The notes under the pieces: generated by a model
Seen by the model: the letters and a program-made list of their open reading frames with translations, nothing else
Told to the model about the DNA's origin: nothing
Databases searched by the model: none
Position numbers and translations under genes: made by a program
NCBI GenBank assembly: GCA_017545365.1
Contig: JAFWOP010000067.1
Location: 1 to 64,000 of the forward strand
Direction of reading: 5' to 3'
Length of the DNA stretch: 64,000 nucleotides
Origin: Bacteroidales bacterium
Lineage (GTDB): Bacteria > Bacteroidota > Bacteroidia > Bacteroidales > P3
Shown here: one piece after another, positions 9,635 through 17,827 of the stretch
How positions within the stretch are numbered: the first letter of the stretch is position 1
Layout of the letters: the number at the start of each line of letters is the position of its first letter

Positions 9635-11572
9635 ATGAGACCCACATCCAAAATACATCCCCTCCTTCTGCTGCTGACCCTCCTGCTGCTCCATGCCTGT
9701 GCCAAGCAGGGCTACCCCACCGGCGGCCCCAAGGACGAGGCCCCTCCTGTGGTGCTCGGCACCACACCCGCCAACGGCACTCTGCACTTCGACGCCAAGG
9801 AGTTCTCCATCGCCTTCGACGAATATGTGCAGGTCAAAGATGCCGACAACAACATCCTCGTCTCGCCACCCATGAAGCAGAAGCCCGAATACGGCACCAA
9901 GGGTAAGAGCTTGGTGGTCAAAATCAAGGACACCCTCCGCGCCAACACCACCTATCTCTTCCAGTTCAAAGGCGGCATCGTCGACTTCAACGAGGGCAAC
10001 CCCCTTGCCAGCTTCGAATATGTCTTCTCCACCGGCTCCGCCATCGACAGCATGACCATCCGCGGCCAAGTCCTCGATGCCTTCACCGGCCAGCCCAGCA
10101 AGGAGACCGTCACTGTCGCCGCCTACCCCCCCCCTATAGATACTATAGTCCCTATATCTCCTATAAAATCCGCCGACTCCGTCGTCGCCAAAGAGCATCC
10201 CCTCTACATCACCCGCTGCGACCCTGAAGGCCGCTTCCAGCTGAACCACATGCGCCCGGGCCGCTACCTCCTCATCGCCTTCCTCGACGGCGACAAGAAC
10301 CTCCGTCTGGGCAACGGCGAGGCGGTGGCTTTCCTCGACACCCTCGTCGCATCGCAGAAGATGCCTCCGGCACCTGACACCGCCGCCAAGGATTCCGCAG
10401 CCCTCGACACCACGGCCCTCGACACCGCAGCCCTCGACACCGCAGCCCTCGACACCACAGCCCTCGACACCACAGCCCTCGGCACCGCCGTTCCCGCCGT
10501 CGAGCCCGTGACTCTCTACCTCTCCCTCTTCAAGCAGGAACAGCAGCGCGTCACCAAGAGCGACTTCAAAAAGAAAGGGCTTGTCGAAATCTCCACCCTC
10601 CTGCCGCTCACCGACACCATGACCCTCTTCCCGCTGGGCTCTGCCCCCTCCGACACCACCCTCTACTTCAAAGCCAACCGCTCGCGCGACACCCTCACCG
10701 TCTGGCCTGCCCAGAAGGACTGCGACTCGCTGACCCTGGTCATCGCCGACCACCAACTAGCCGACACCCTCCGCCTGCAATACCGCAGCAAGGCCACTCC
10801 CGGCAGGTCTTCCTTCGCCAAGCTGGCCCCAGCCTCAATGAAGAGCCTTGTTGGTGGCAGCCATCCCTATTACGACACCCTCTGGATAGCCTTCGAAACA
10901 CCCGTGCTCGCCCTCGCCGTCCCCGACTCTGTCGCCGACTCGGCGGTGAAGGTCTTCTGCCTCACCGACAGCACCACCTCCCATTGCTCTGTCCGCTGCT
11001 ACCCCGACCTCTATCCTACAGGCAGCAGCCGCGCCCGCCTCGATTTCAATGGCAGGCAGGGCTGCAAGTACAGGTTCACCGTGCCACAAGGGCTTTTCAA
11101 AGACATCCACGGCCAGGTCAATGCCGACTCGCTCACCTTCACCACCGAGTTCACCAAGGCCGAGAACTACGGCAACATCATCCTCACCATCACACGTCGG
11201 CCGGACACCACAGCTGACACACTAACCGCCACAACCGACACCATCGAGGCCTCCGCCGATTCCGTTGTGGCTGTGCAGGACACTGTGGCAGCTCCATCTA
11301 AGCCCCTCGTGCCCCTGCTCATCCAGCTTACCAACGAAAAGGGCGACCTCCTCCGCCAGTCCGTCGTCACCCACGACCAGAAGCTCACCTTCTCCTACCT
11401 CAAAGGCGGCAAATACAACCTCCGCGCCATCCTCGACAACGACGGCGACGGCAAGTGGACTCCTGGTGACTACTGGCAGCAACGCCAGCCCGAGCCGGTA
11501 ATCGTTTTCAACAAGACCCTCGAACTCCGCGAAAACTGGGATATGGAGGAGAAATGGGAGATAGCCCGCTGA
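9635..11572 (+). CDS. Ig-like (SbsA/Big_5-type) domain lipoprotein
   Basis: A 645-residue lipoprotein; the lipobox LLHAC puts Cys at residue 22. Residues about 36-125 (PPVVLGTTPANGTLHFDAKEFSIAFDEYV and onward) have the pattern of the SbsA bacterial Ig-like domain common in Bacteroidota surface lipoproteins, followed by a carboxypeptidase-regulatory-like segment. Two repeat tracts lie inside the gene: a 9-mer array at 10134-10169 that encodes PIDTIVPISPIK, and six 15-base units at 10400-10489 encoding ALDTT/ALDTA. Near the C-terminus, NLRAILDNDGDGKWTPGDY resembles a Ca-binding or cleaved-adhesin-like loop. It is a structural or adhesive role by inference. No enzymatic motif is visible. Confidence 0.82.
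   Translation: MRPTSKIHPLLLLLTLLLLHACAKQGYPTGGPKDEAPPVVLGTTPANGTLHFDAKEFSIAFDEYVQVKDADNNILVSPPMKQKPEYGTKGKSLVVKIKDTLRANTTYLFQFKGGIVDFNEGNPLASFEYVFSTGSAIDSMTIRGQVLDAFTGQPSKETVTVAAYPPPIDTIVPISPIKSADSVVAKEHPLYITRCDPEGRFQLNHMRPGRYLLIAFLDGDKNLRLGNGEAVAFLDTLVASQKMPPAPDTAAKDSAALDTTALDTAALDTAALDTTALDTTALGTAVPAVEPVTLYLSLFKQEQQRVTKSDFKKKGLVEISTLLPLTDTMTLFPLGSAPSDTTLYFKANRSRDTLTVWPAQKDCDSLTLVIADHQLADTLRLQYRSKATPGRSSFAKLAPASMKSLVGGSHPYYDTLWIAFETPVLALAVPDSVADSAVKVFCLTDSTTSHCSVRCYPDLYPTGSSRARLDFNGRQGCKYRFTVPQGLFKDIHGQVNADSLTFTTEFTKAENYGNIILTITRRPDTTADTLTATTDTIEASADSVVAVQDTVAAPSKPLVPLLIQLTNEKGDLLRQSVVTHDQKLTFSYLKGGKYNLRAILDNDGDGKWTPGDYWQQRQPEPVIVFNKTLELRENWDMEEKWEIAR
10134..10169 (+). repeat. CTATAG 9-mer array inside a coding sequence (4 units)
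   Basis: The units CTATAGATA, CTATAGTCC, CTATATCTC and CTATAAAAT follow at exact 9-base spacing inside the lipoprotein gene at 9635. The same 9-mer type occurs between genes at 13063-13110. Because 9 is three codons the frame is kept, and the TAG triplets fall out of frame. Confidence 0.85.
10400..10489 (+). repeat. 15-bp in-frame tandem repeat (6 units)
   Basis: Six units of GCCCTCGACACCACG or close variants encode ALDTT ALDTA ALDTA ALDTT ALDTT ALGTA in the lipoprotein at 9635. This is a flexible linker that can expand or contract without breaking the frame. Confidence 0.92.
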
Positions 11573-11594
11573 ACCCCTTCACACCAGCCGTCCG

Positions 11595-13061
11595 ATGCCT
11601 ATGACTAACGAGGTGACCATGCAGAAGAAGCTGTTGTCGGGGCTGTTCTGGCTCCTGCTCCTCAACCTGCTGATTAAGCCCTTCTGGATATTGGGCATCG
11701 AGGTGGGGGTGCAGAATGCCGTCGGCAACGAGGCCTACGGCTTCTATTTCTCCATATTCAACCTCGCCTATATCTTCAACATCCTGCTCGACATAGGCAT
11801 CACCAACTTCAACACCCGCAACATTGCGCAGCACCCCCAGCTCATCGTCAAGCACCTCTCCGGCATCCTCGCCGTCAAGCTGATGCTCCTGGCTCTCTAC
11901 CTGCTGGTCACCTTCACCGTGGGCCTCCTGCTGGGCTACGGCTCGCGTCAGTTCTACCTGCTGGCCTTCCTCTGCCTCAACCAGTTCCTCAACTCGCTCA
12001 TCCTCTACCTGCGCAGCAACTTCGAAGGACTTCTCCTCTTCAAGTGGGACAGCCTCATCAGCATCCTCGACCGCCTGCTGATGATTGCCATCTGCGGCGC
12101 GCTCCTCTGGCTCCCCGGCCATCCTCAGTTCCAAATCGAATACTTCGTCTACGCCCAGACCGTCGCCTACCTCCTCACCGCCGTCACGGCGTTTGTCGTG
12201 CTGGTCGGCACGACCGGCTTCCGCCGTCTGCGCTTCAACAAGCCGTTCTCTTTGGTCATCCTCAAGAAGAGCCTCCCCTTTGCGCTGCTTGTCCTGCTCA
12301 TGGCTTCCTACAACCGCATCGACCCGGTGCTGCTCCAGAAGCTCTCGCCCGCAGGCCTCGGCGACCACAACGCCGGCATCTATGCCAGCGCCTTCCGCCT
12401 CCTCGACGCCCTCACCATGATAGCCTACCTCGTCAGTGTCGCCCTCCTCCCCATCTTCTCCAAGCTCACCAAGGGCGGTGCCGCCGACGGCCAGTTGGCC
12501 CCCACCACACGGCTGGTCACCTCCCTCATGCTGGTGTTCTCCATCACCACCGCCATAGCCCTCTCACGCATGTCCGTCCCGCTCATGGAGCTCCTCTACA
12601 CCCATCATATCGGCGAGTCCGCCGCTGTCTTCCGCATCCTCGTCTACGGCATCATACCCATCTCCATGACCTACGTCTATGGCACCCTCCTCACCGCCGC
12701 AGGCCGCATGCGGCAGCTGAACCTGCTGGCAGCCCTCACCCTCCTCATCAACATAACGGTCAACCTCTTCGGCATCCCCCGCTGGGGCGCCGTGGGCTCG
12801 GCATGGGCCAGCCTCACGGCCCAGAGCTTCATGGCCGTCACACAGATGGTGGCGGCAATCCGCCTTTTCCACCTCCCTATTTCGGGGGGCTACATAATAA
12901 AAACTATCCTTTTTACGTTATTGATAATTGTGTTCAGCCTCCTGCCACCCATCTGGGGCATCTGGTGGCTCCATCTGGTGCTGGTGGTCATCATCGCCTT
13001 AGCCTTGGCAGTGCTGCTGAAACTAATTGACCCAAAAGAAATAATAGAAACTCTAAAATAA
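11595..13061 (+). CDS. Polysaccharide/O-antigen flippase (Wzx-like, MOP superfamily)
   Basis: A 488-residue polytopic membrane protein with about 12-14 hydrophobic spans. The order is an N-terminal MxKKLLSGLFWLLLLNLLIKPFWILGIE span, a cytoplasmic stretch, then alternating helices to the C-terminal IIALALAVLLKLIDP. This is typical of lipid-linked oligosaccharide flippases. The family moves undecaprenyl-linked sugars across the inner membrane, but no glycosyltransferase cluster surrounds the gene, so the cargo is unknown. ATGs at 11595, 11601 and 11619 are all possible starts. Gap to the upstream gene is 22 bases. A 9-mer array fills the spacer to fabD. Confidence 0.88.
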   Translation: MPMTNEVTMQKKLLSGLFWLLLLNLLIKPFWILGIEVGVQNAVGNEAYGFYFSIFNLAYIFNILLDIGITNFNTRNIAQHPQLIVKHLSGILAVKLMLLALYLLVTFTVGLLLGYGSRQFYLLAFLCLNQFLNSLILYLRSNFEGLLLFKWDSLISILDRLLMIAICGALLWLPGHPQFQIEYFVYAQTVAYLLTAVTAFVVLVGTTGFRRLRFNKPFSLVILKKSLPFALLVLLMASYNRIDPVLLQKLSPAGLGDHNAGIYASAFRLLDALTMIAYLVSVALLPIFSKLTKGGAADGQLAPTTRLVTSLMLVFSITTAIALSRMSVPLMELLYTHHIGESAAVFRILVYGIIPISMTYVYGTLLTAAGRMRQLNLLAALTLLINITVNLFGIPRWGAVGSAWASLTAQSFMAVTQMVAAIRLFHLPISGGYIIKTILFTLLIIVFSLLPPIWGIWWLHLVLVVIIALALAVLLKLIDPKEIIETLK

Positions 13062-13062
13062 T

Positions 13063-13110
13063 CATAGTCCCTATAGTCACTATATTTCCTATAGCCACTA
13101 TAGCCCCTAT
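13063..13110. repeat. CTATAG 9-mer tandem array
   Basis: After a partial unit, CTATAGTCA, CTATATTTC, CTATAGCCA and CTATAGCCC follow at 9-base spacing from 13071, immediately after the flippase stop codon and 16 bases before the fabD start. It belongs to the same family as the tracts at 10134 and 24374. Confidence 0.87.
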
Positions 13111-13125
13111 CAAAAAAAGTAAAAA

Positions 13126-14016
13126 ATGAAGAAATCCTATGTATTCCCCGGTCAGGGCGCCCAGTTCGTCGGAATGGGCAAAGACCTATACGACAACAAC
13201 CAGCAGTGCCGCGACATGTTTGAGTGCGCCAACGAAATCATCGGCTTCCGCATCACCGACCTCATGTTCGCCGGCACTCCCGAGGACCTCAAGCAGACCC
13301 GCGTGACCCAGCCCGCCATCTTCCTCCACAGCGTCATCTTGGCCAAATATCTGGGCGACGCCTTCCAACCCGACATGGTGGGCGGCCATTCGCTCGGCGA
13401 GTTCAGCGCCCTTGTCGCTGCCGGTGCCATGAGCTTCGAGGACGGCCTCCGCTTGGTCATCGCCCGTGCCAACGCTATGCAGAAATGCTGCGAGCTGAAA
13501 CCCTCCACCATGGCCGCCATCGTCAAGCTCGACGACAAGACCGTGGAGGATGTCTGCGCCGCCATCACCGCCGCGGGCGAAGTGGTGGTCCCCGCCAACT
13601 ACAACACCCCCGGCCAGCTGGTCATCAGCGGCACCCTCGACGGTGTGGCCCAGGCCTGTGAGAAGCTCAAGGAGCTGAAAGGACGTGCTTTGCCGCTGGC
13701 CGTCGGCGGTGCCTTCCACAGCCCCCTCATGGAGCCTGCCCGCGTCGAGCTGGCACAAGCCATCGACGCCACCACCTTTCACGCACCCGTCTGCCCCTGC
13801 TACCAGAACGTCTGCGCCCTCCCCGTCACCGACCCCGAGGAAATCAAGCAGAACCTCAACAAGCAGCTCACCGCCCCCGTCCGCTGGACTGCCACGGTGC
13901 AGAATATGCTGGCCGACGGCGCCACCGAGTTCATTGAGGTGGGTCCCGGCACCGCCCTCCAAGGCATGGTCAAGCGCATCAACGGCGAGGTCGTGGCCAA
14001 GAGCGCAGAGTACTAG
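13126..14016 (+). CDS. fabD: Malonyl-CoA:ACP transacylase
   Basis: A 296-residue enzyme that loads malonyl onto acyl carrier protein for fatty-acid synthesis in the cytoplasm. It opens with the family signature FPGQGAQFVGMG. The nucleophile Ser89 is in GGHSLGEFSAL and the partner His198 is in GGAFHSPLM. The C-terminal IEVGPGTALQGMVKRI is also diagnostic. Length is normal. The stop codon TAG (14014-14016) is itself the first CTAG of the tandem array that follows. It is not accompanied by other fab genes here. Confidence 0.96.
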   Translation: MKKSYVFPGQGAQFVGMGKDLYDNNQQCRDMFECANEIIGFRITDLMFAGTPEDLKQTRVTQPAIFLHSVILAKYLGDAFQPDMVGGHSLGEFSALVAAGAMSFEDGLRLVIARANAMQKCCELKPSTMAAIVKLDDKTVEDVCAAITAAGEVVVPANYNTPGQLVISGTLDGVAQACEKLKELKGRALPLAVGGAFHSPLMEPARVELAQAIDATTFHAPVCPCYQNVCALPVTDPEEIKQNLNKQLTAPVRWTATVQNMLADGATEFIEVGPGTALQGMVKRINGEVVAKSAEY

Positions 14017-14093
14017 GGGTTCTAGGCAATCCTAGGGGGTCTAGGCTATCCTAGGAATGCCTAGGAATGCCTAGGATAGCCTAGACCCCCTAG
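14013..14093. repeat. CTAG array forming a perfect 24-bp inverted repeat
   Basis: Nine CTAG units are spaced 9-10 bases apart from 14013 to 14093. Within them, 14032-14055 and 14070-14093 are exact reverse complements (24 bp) around a 14-base loop that also contains CTAGG. The transcript of fabD would fold into a very stable hairpin right after its stop codon. There is no U run after it on the plus strand, so it may act on RNA stability or as a Rho-type/structural end rather than as a classical terminator. Confidence 0.9.
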
Positions 14094-14114
14094 TCTTAAA
14101 AAAAAAACTATCCC

Positions 14115-14945
14115 ATGAAACAGCTCCTTTCATCAGCTCTTGTTCTGTTGTTCCTGGCCCTGGGGGGCCAGGAACTCAGGGCACAGTTCTATGTCGGCCT
14201 TCAGGGGGGCGTCACCCTCCCGCAAGGCTTCTACGCCGACTCCCGCATGAGCGACAACGAGTGGATGTTCGCCGAAGGGCACCAGCTCAAGGCAGGGGCG
14301 GGCAGGGGATGGGGCGCCGGCCTCGACCTCAGCTACGCCATCCCCGCCCTCCCCAGCCTGGAGGTGGCCTTTCAGGGCCACTACCTCCAGAGCGGCGTCA
14401 GCCGCGATGTGCGCGAATACTACGACATCATCTACAAGAACCGCTACAGCCAGTGCAGCCACTACCTCATGGAGCTGCCGCACTTCCGCCATGTCTCCCT
14501 CCAGCTGGGGCTCCGCTACTGCTACCCCATGGGCGGCATCGACCTCTATGGCGAAGCCCTCGCCGGCCTCAACCTGCGCTTCATCTCCGACTGGAAGCAC
14601 CTCTACACCCGCAACGAATGGACCCCCGTCGAGGAGATGGAGTACCCCGAATACGACAACCTCGACATCCGCTCCTACGGCAACACAGCCACCTTCGCCT
14701 ACACCCTGGGCGTCGGCTTCCTCTTCAAGAAGACCGTCACCGTGGGGGCCAACTTCATGGTGCTGGGCAGCAGCCCCCTCACCTGGGACCGCTACACCGC
14801 CACCCGCTACAACCTCTACGGCGACATCGTGGTGCATGAAGACCGCCAGCATGTGGACTACACACCCCTCAACCCCACCATGGTGATGGTGAAAATAGGC
14901 TACCGCCTCAAACCCTTCCACACCACCCACGTCCAAGACTGGTAA
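14115..14945 (+). CDS. Outer-membrane beta-barrel protein
   Basis: A 276-residue product with signal peptide MKQLLSSALVLLFLALGGQELRAQ cleaved before FYVGLQGGVTLPQGFY. Strand-like segments rich in Tyr, Gly and Leu recur through the protein (LEVAFQGHYLQSG, VSLQLGLRYCYPMGGIDLYGEALAGLNL, TFAYTLGVGFLFKKTVTVGANFMVLG, MVMVKIGYRL), the pattern of an 8-10 strand barrel of the outer-membrane-protein beta-barrel class in Bacteroidota. Its function is unknown. The start at 14115 follows the fabD hairpin array by 21 bases. Confidence 0.75.
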   Translation: MKQLLSSALVLLFLALGGQELRAQFYVGLQGGVTLPQGFYADSRMSDNEWMFAEGHQLKAGAGRGWGAGLDLSYAIPALPSLEVAFQGHYLQSGVSRDVREYYDIIYKNRYSQCSHYLMELPHFRHVSLQLGLRYCYPMGGIDLYGEALAGLNLRFISDWKHLYTRNEWTPVEEMEYPEYDNLDIRSYGNTATFAYTLGVGFLFKKTVTVGANFMVLGSSPLTWDRYTATRYNLYGDIVVHEDRQHVDYTPLNPTMVMVKIGYRLKPFHTTHVQDW

Positions 14946-15390
14946 TCGAAAGTCCTGGTTGACCCTAGATAGGGTTTTAATTAGGTGATTATTAGTTGTG
15001 TATAGATTCTTTTTAGGACTTTGATTCTTAAACAAATCTAAGAACCATCCTTCTTTCTTCCTAGAAGAACCGGAGGCGGGACGAAGGATTGCTGTAGTTT
15101 GCTTAGAGGCGGTTTTAAGTTTTATTAAGATATTTGTGGTGAGGGTGTTGTCTGTCATTATTATTGCAAATATGTTAAAATGTTTGCTTGTTTATATTTT
15201 TTTAATCCATTGAATATCATTGGGTATAGTGGTAATATGGCGTTTTATTTGTTATCGAGTATTTCTTTTTTATATCATTTAATAATATTATTTGAAAAAA
15301 AAAGTGTACCTTTGCAAGCGTAATTTTTGTGGGTAGTGTGTATGCGTAGGAATGACTCTAGACGAAACAACTCTTTAATAAGTTAAATAT
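14946..15390. other. AT-rich spacer with one promoter box, no gene seen
   Basis: About 445 bases separate the barrel gene from the second peptide/lipoprotein cassette. The stretch is clearly AT-richer than the upstream genes. It contains a TACCTTTG box at 15307-15314. Open frames on the minus strand here are shadows running out of the barrel gene. Confidence 0.5.
15307..15314 (+). promoter_or_regulatory. -7 promoter box (TACCTTTG) for peptide/lipoprotein cassette 2
   Basis: TACCTTTGC is a strong match to the Bacteroidales -7 element. No good TTTG lies at 19-21 bases upstream, but the sequence there is A/T-rich. Transcription would start near 15322, giving a leader of about 70 bases before the peptide ATG at 15391. 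Confidence 0.6.
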
Positions 15391-15654
15391 ATGGATAATA
15401 ACTTTATAAAACCCATGTACAAGCCGCCCAAAGTGACGGTAGTGCAATTCCAAATTGAATCCGGCTTCGCCGGCAGCGGTCTGGGGCAGGTGAACTTCTT
15501 TCATGGCATAGAAGATATGATAGACAACACCACCGCCTACACAGCAACCTCTAACTCGGGTTCAAGTTTTTGGGGAGGTGAAGCCACCTCGCTTGGCTCT
15601 GGAGGAACATCAGGAGGAACTAGTTCCTATGACTTCAGTGAGCTTGGTTGGTAA
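15391..15654 (+). CDS. Small KP-x-VVxF-ESGFAG peptide, cassette 2
   Basis: An 87-residue product. Residues about 11-30 (KPPKVTVVQFQIESGFAGSG) match the peptides at 4545 and 36515. The rest is rich in Ser, Gly and Thr with a GGTSGG stretch and ends in Trp (SELGW). It has neither a classical signal peptide nor a lipobox. The lipoprotein gene starts 48 bases downstream. The conserved front half and variable Gly/Ser-rich tail would suit a leader plus a variable exported part, but no modifying enzyme or dedicated transporter lies nearby, so this remains inference. Confidence 0.7.
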   Translation: MDNNFIKPMYKPPKVTVVQFQIESGFAGSGLGQVNFFHGIEDMIDNTTAYTATSNSGSSFWGGEATSLGSGGTSGGTSSYDFSELGW

Positions 15655-15702
15655 GTTCATTAATCGTAATAGAAATCACAAATAATATAATAGATAATTG
15701 AT

Positions 15703-17481
15703 ATGAGAAACAATAAGATATTTCTTTTTTTAGCGACCTTCTGCCTTTTGGCTGGGGTTTTTACCAGTTGCCAGAAAGACAGCGTCACGCTCCGTCTCCG
15801 CATGGCCAGCTTTAGCCACGATGGGAAAGTACACATGGAAGGTTATACGCCCAAATGGGATACAGGCTCAGACCTCGTGTGCGTTAACGGTGAGACTTGC
15901 ACAGTGTCGAACAATGCCGTCAGTGTGTCACCCAGCATAGACTATAAAGCTGTTTACCCAGCCAGTATTTGTGGTTCTCTGGAAAACGTCAACGGTGTCG
16001 GTGTTTACAATTTGACCATCCCGGAGTATCAGGTGTATAAGACTGTTACTGTCGGAGGGTCAACTATCCAAGTCGTTGAGGCCCCTATGGGAGCGCACTC
16101 CAATACTTCGGCGGGTAGCGCAGATTTGTATTTTAAAAATCTAGGTGCCCTTTTGGCCATCACTGTTGACAATCAGGCAGGGCGTGGGGACCTGATAGTA
16201 GACAAAATCATAGTGACCTCTGACAGTAAGCCCCTGTGGGGGGCTGCCACTTTGGCAATGCCGGATGTGACCACTCAGAGCGGTGACTATAATCCTTTTT
16301 ACGTCATCAACGAGACTGACAACAATCACCAATCAGTCATTTTGGCTGGCAACGCGAACGGGGGAAGTATGAATGTGAGCATTGCTAGTGGCTATCCCAA
16401 GCAGTTCTATGTCTATGTGCCCGCCTTCTCTACCCAACCTTCAAATAAGTTCACCTTTGAAGTTCAGGTTCACAATAACGATGGAGAAGGTGTTTACCGT
16501 CGAGCCCAAACAACTGCTGGCAGCGGAAATATCCCGCTCAACCAGATAGGTTCTTTGACCTTCGCATTAACGAGCGTCTACCAGACTTCCTGGGTCGACA
16601 ACACCCGTCCTGCCGGTGCCCTCCGTCAAGGTGAGTTCACAATTAACCAAAATGGTGACAAAGTCTATTTCTCGGCTGGTAATTTGCAATATTATTATGG
16701 GTCAGAGGATCATCCATGGAGGATTGCTGCTAATCAGTGGGACTACGCTGGAGGTACTTATGGAGGGACTTATTATGGAACGATGGCTGGGATTGGTGAT
16801 AATTCTCGTGACCCAGAACAACAAGGGGCTACGAATAAGTGGATAGACCTCTTTGGTTGGGGTACTAGCGGATATCTTGGTGTTAGTAATCAGGCGATGC
16901 CATGGGATTATACTTCGAATAAAACCTATGGAGGCTCAGCAGCGCTGGACGCTAATTATGACTGGGGAAGATATAATACTATTTATGATTTTAATGAAAC
17001 AGGTTATGTGCCTGATGCCAGCAACCTACAGCATTGGCGTACTTTGAATATTGCTGAGTGGAACTATTTGTTGGGTAGTAGTCGTCGGTCACGGTCAGTA
17101 GGCGGCGGAAAGGGATTAGGTTATACCCATTCGTTTGTCACGGTGAATGGTGTCCCAGGGTTGCTAATCTATCCCGACGGTTATTCAGGTTCTCACCCCA
17201 ATAATTCAGGTAATTTTGAAACAATTAATCTGAACAATTATGCAGGTTGCGCCTTTTTGCCCTGTGCGGGATTGAGGACTCAGAATAACGTCGGTGCCCT
17301 ACCAGGCTTAGTAACAAATCCTCTTGGTTATTATTGGACAGCTGATTATAATTCAACAACGCATGCGGGGTTTATTTGTTTCCCGACAAATCTACAAGAT
17401 AATTTTAAATTCGAGTATAATACCCAGGATGCGCATCGTTATAAAGGAGCTTCAGTCCGTTTGGTCTATGATGTGAATTAG
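15703..17481 (+). CDS. Fimbrillin-like surface lipoprotein, cassette 2
   Basis: A 592-residue lipoprotein with signal MRNNKIFLFLATFCLLAGVFTSC (Cys23). The N-terminal half (DSVTLRLRMASFSHDGKV, a VCVNGETCTVSN segment, YKAVYPASI, LTIPEYQVYKTV) resembles the fimbrillin/Mfa-like domains of Bacteroidales. The C-terminal third carries the module KVYFSAGNLQYYYGSEDHPW, WIDLFGWGTSGY, WRTLNIAEWNYLLG, VNGVPGLLIYPDGY, GCAFLPCAGLR and SVRLVYD, seen also in cassette 1. It is the intact paralogue that reveals the frameshift at 5135. The gene is AT-richer than its neighbours, suggesting transfer or rapid evolution. It is probably surface-exposed. Confidence 0.82.
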   Translation: MRNNKIFLFLATFCLLAGVFTSCQKDSVTLRLRMASFSHDGKVHMEGYTPKWDTGSDLVCVNGETCTVSNNAVSVSPSIDYKAVYPASICGSLENVNGVGVYNLTIPEYQVYKTVTVGGSTIQVVEAPMGAHSNTSAGSADLYFKNLGALLAITVDNQAGRGDLIVDKIIVTSDSKPLWGAATLAMPDVTTQSGDYNPFYVINETDNNHQSVILAGNANGGSMNVSIASGYPKQFYVYVPAFSTQPSNKFTFEVQVHNNDGEGVYRRAQTTAGSGNIPLNQIGSLTFALTSVYQTSWVDNTRPAGALRQGEFTINQNGDKVYFSAGNLQYYYGSEDHPWRIAANQWDYAGGTYGGTYYGTMAGIGDNSRDPEQQGATNKWIDLFGWGTSGYLGVSNQAMPWDYTSNKTYGGSAALDANYDWGRYNTIYDFNETGYVPDASNLQHWRTLNIAEWNYLLGSSRRSRSVGGGKGLGYTHSFVTVNGVPGLLIYPDGYSGSHPNNSGNFETINLNNYAGCAFLPCAGLRTQNNVGALPGLVTNPLGYYWTADYNSTTHAGFICFPTNLQDNFKFEYNTQDAHRYKGASVRLVYDVN

Positions 17482-17508
17482 TCTTCTCAAGAGATATGAT
17501 TGATAACA

Positions 17509-17542
17509 GGAGGGTGCCGAGTGGTGCCCTCCTTTGTTTTTG
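17509..17542 (+). terminator. Intrinsic terminator after cassette 2
   Basis: GGAGGGTGCC (17509-17518) pairs with GGTGCCCTCC (17523-17532), including two G-U pairs, around the loop GAGT. A T-rich tail follows (TTTGTTTTTG). Confidence 0.85.
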
Positions 17543-17561
17543 TCTGGGAGGGTGTAAAAGT

Positions 17562-17593
17562 AAGAGAGCTTCTCTTTGGGGAGAAGCTCTCTT
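17562..17593 (-). terminator. Terminator hairpin downstream of rpmF
   Basis: Perfect 13-bp arms (17562-17574 and 17581-17593, core AGAGAGCTTCTC) around a 6-base loop lie between the convergent cassette 2 and rpmF transcription units. On the minus strand it is followed by ACTTTTAC, a short U run. Confidence 0.8.
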
Positions 17594-17621
17594 GTTGGTC
17601 TTGTTTGGAGGATGCTGGGCT

Positions 17622-17807
17622 TTAGGCCTCGGCGTTCTTTTCGATGGCTAGCTTACCTCTGTAGTACCCGCATTCGGGGCATACGTGGTGATACATTACC
17701 GGAGCGCCGCAATTGCTGCAGGTGGTGAGCTGGGCTTTCTCCAAACTGTCGTGTGTTCTGCGTTTCGCTGTGCGTGTCTGCGAGAATCTGTGTTTAGGAT
17801 GTGGCAT
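17622..17807 (-). CDS. rpmF: 50S ribosomal protein L32
   Basis: A 61-residue protein of the large ribosomal subunit. MPHPKHRFSQTRTAKRRTHD is the conserved basic N-terminus. Cys30, Cys33, Cys43 and Cys46 form the zinc ribbon (CSNCG and CPECG). It follows the DUF177 gene by 20 bases, the conserved DUF177-rpmF pair of bacteria. The plsX and fabH genes that often follow are absent, and a terminator hairpin lies 28 bases downstream instead. Confidence 0.97.
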   Translation of the reverse strand: MPHPKHRFSQTRTAKRRTHDSLEKAQLTTCSNCGAPVMYHHVCPECGYYRGKLAIEKNAEA

Positions 17808-17827
17808 AATTATTATTTTTTATTTGT

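Noticed and set aside
8773..10756. Large minus-strand frames (8773-9705, 9560-10756) opposite the phosphoesterase and Ig-like lipoprotein
   Set aside because: Val/Gly/Glu-rich shadow translations of genes that have signal peptides and catalytic motifs on the plus strand.
5640..17481. Cassette lipoproteins as targets of a diversity-generating retroelement
   Set aside because: The C-terminal module looks lectin-like, but there is no reverse transcriptase, no template repeat and no adenine-rich variable repeat in the window.
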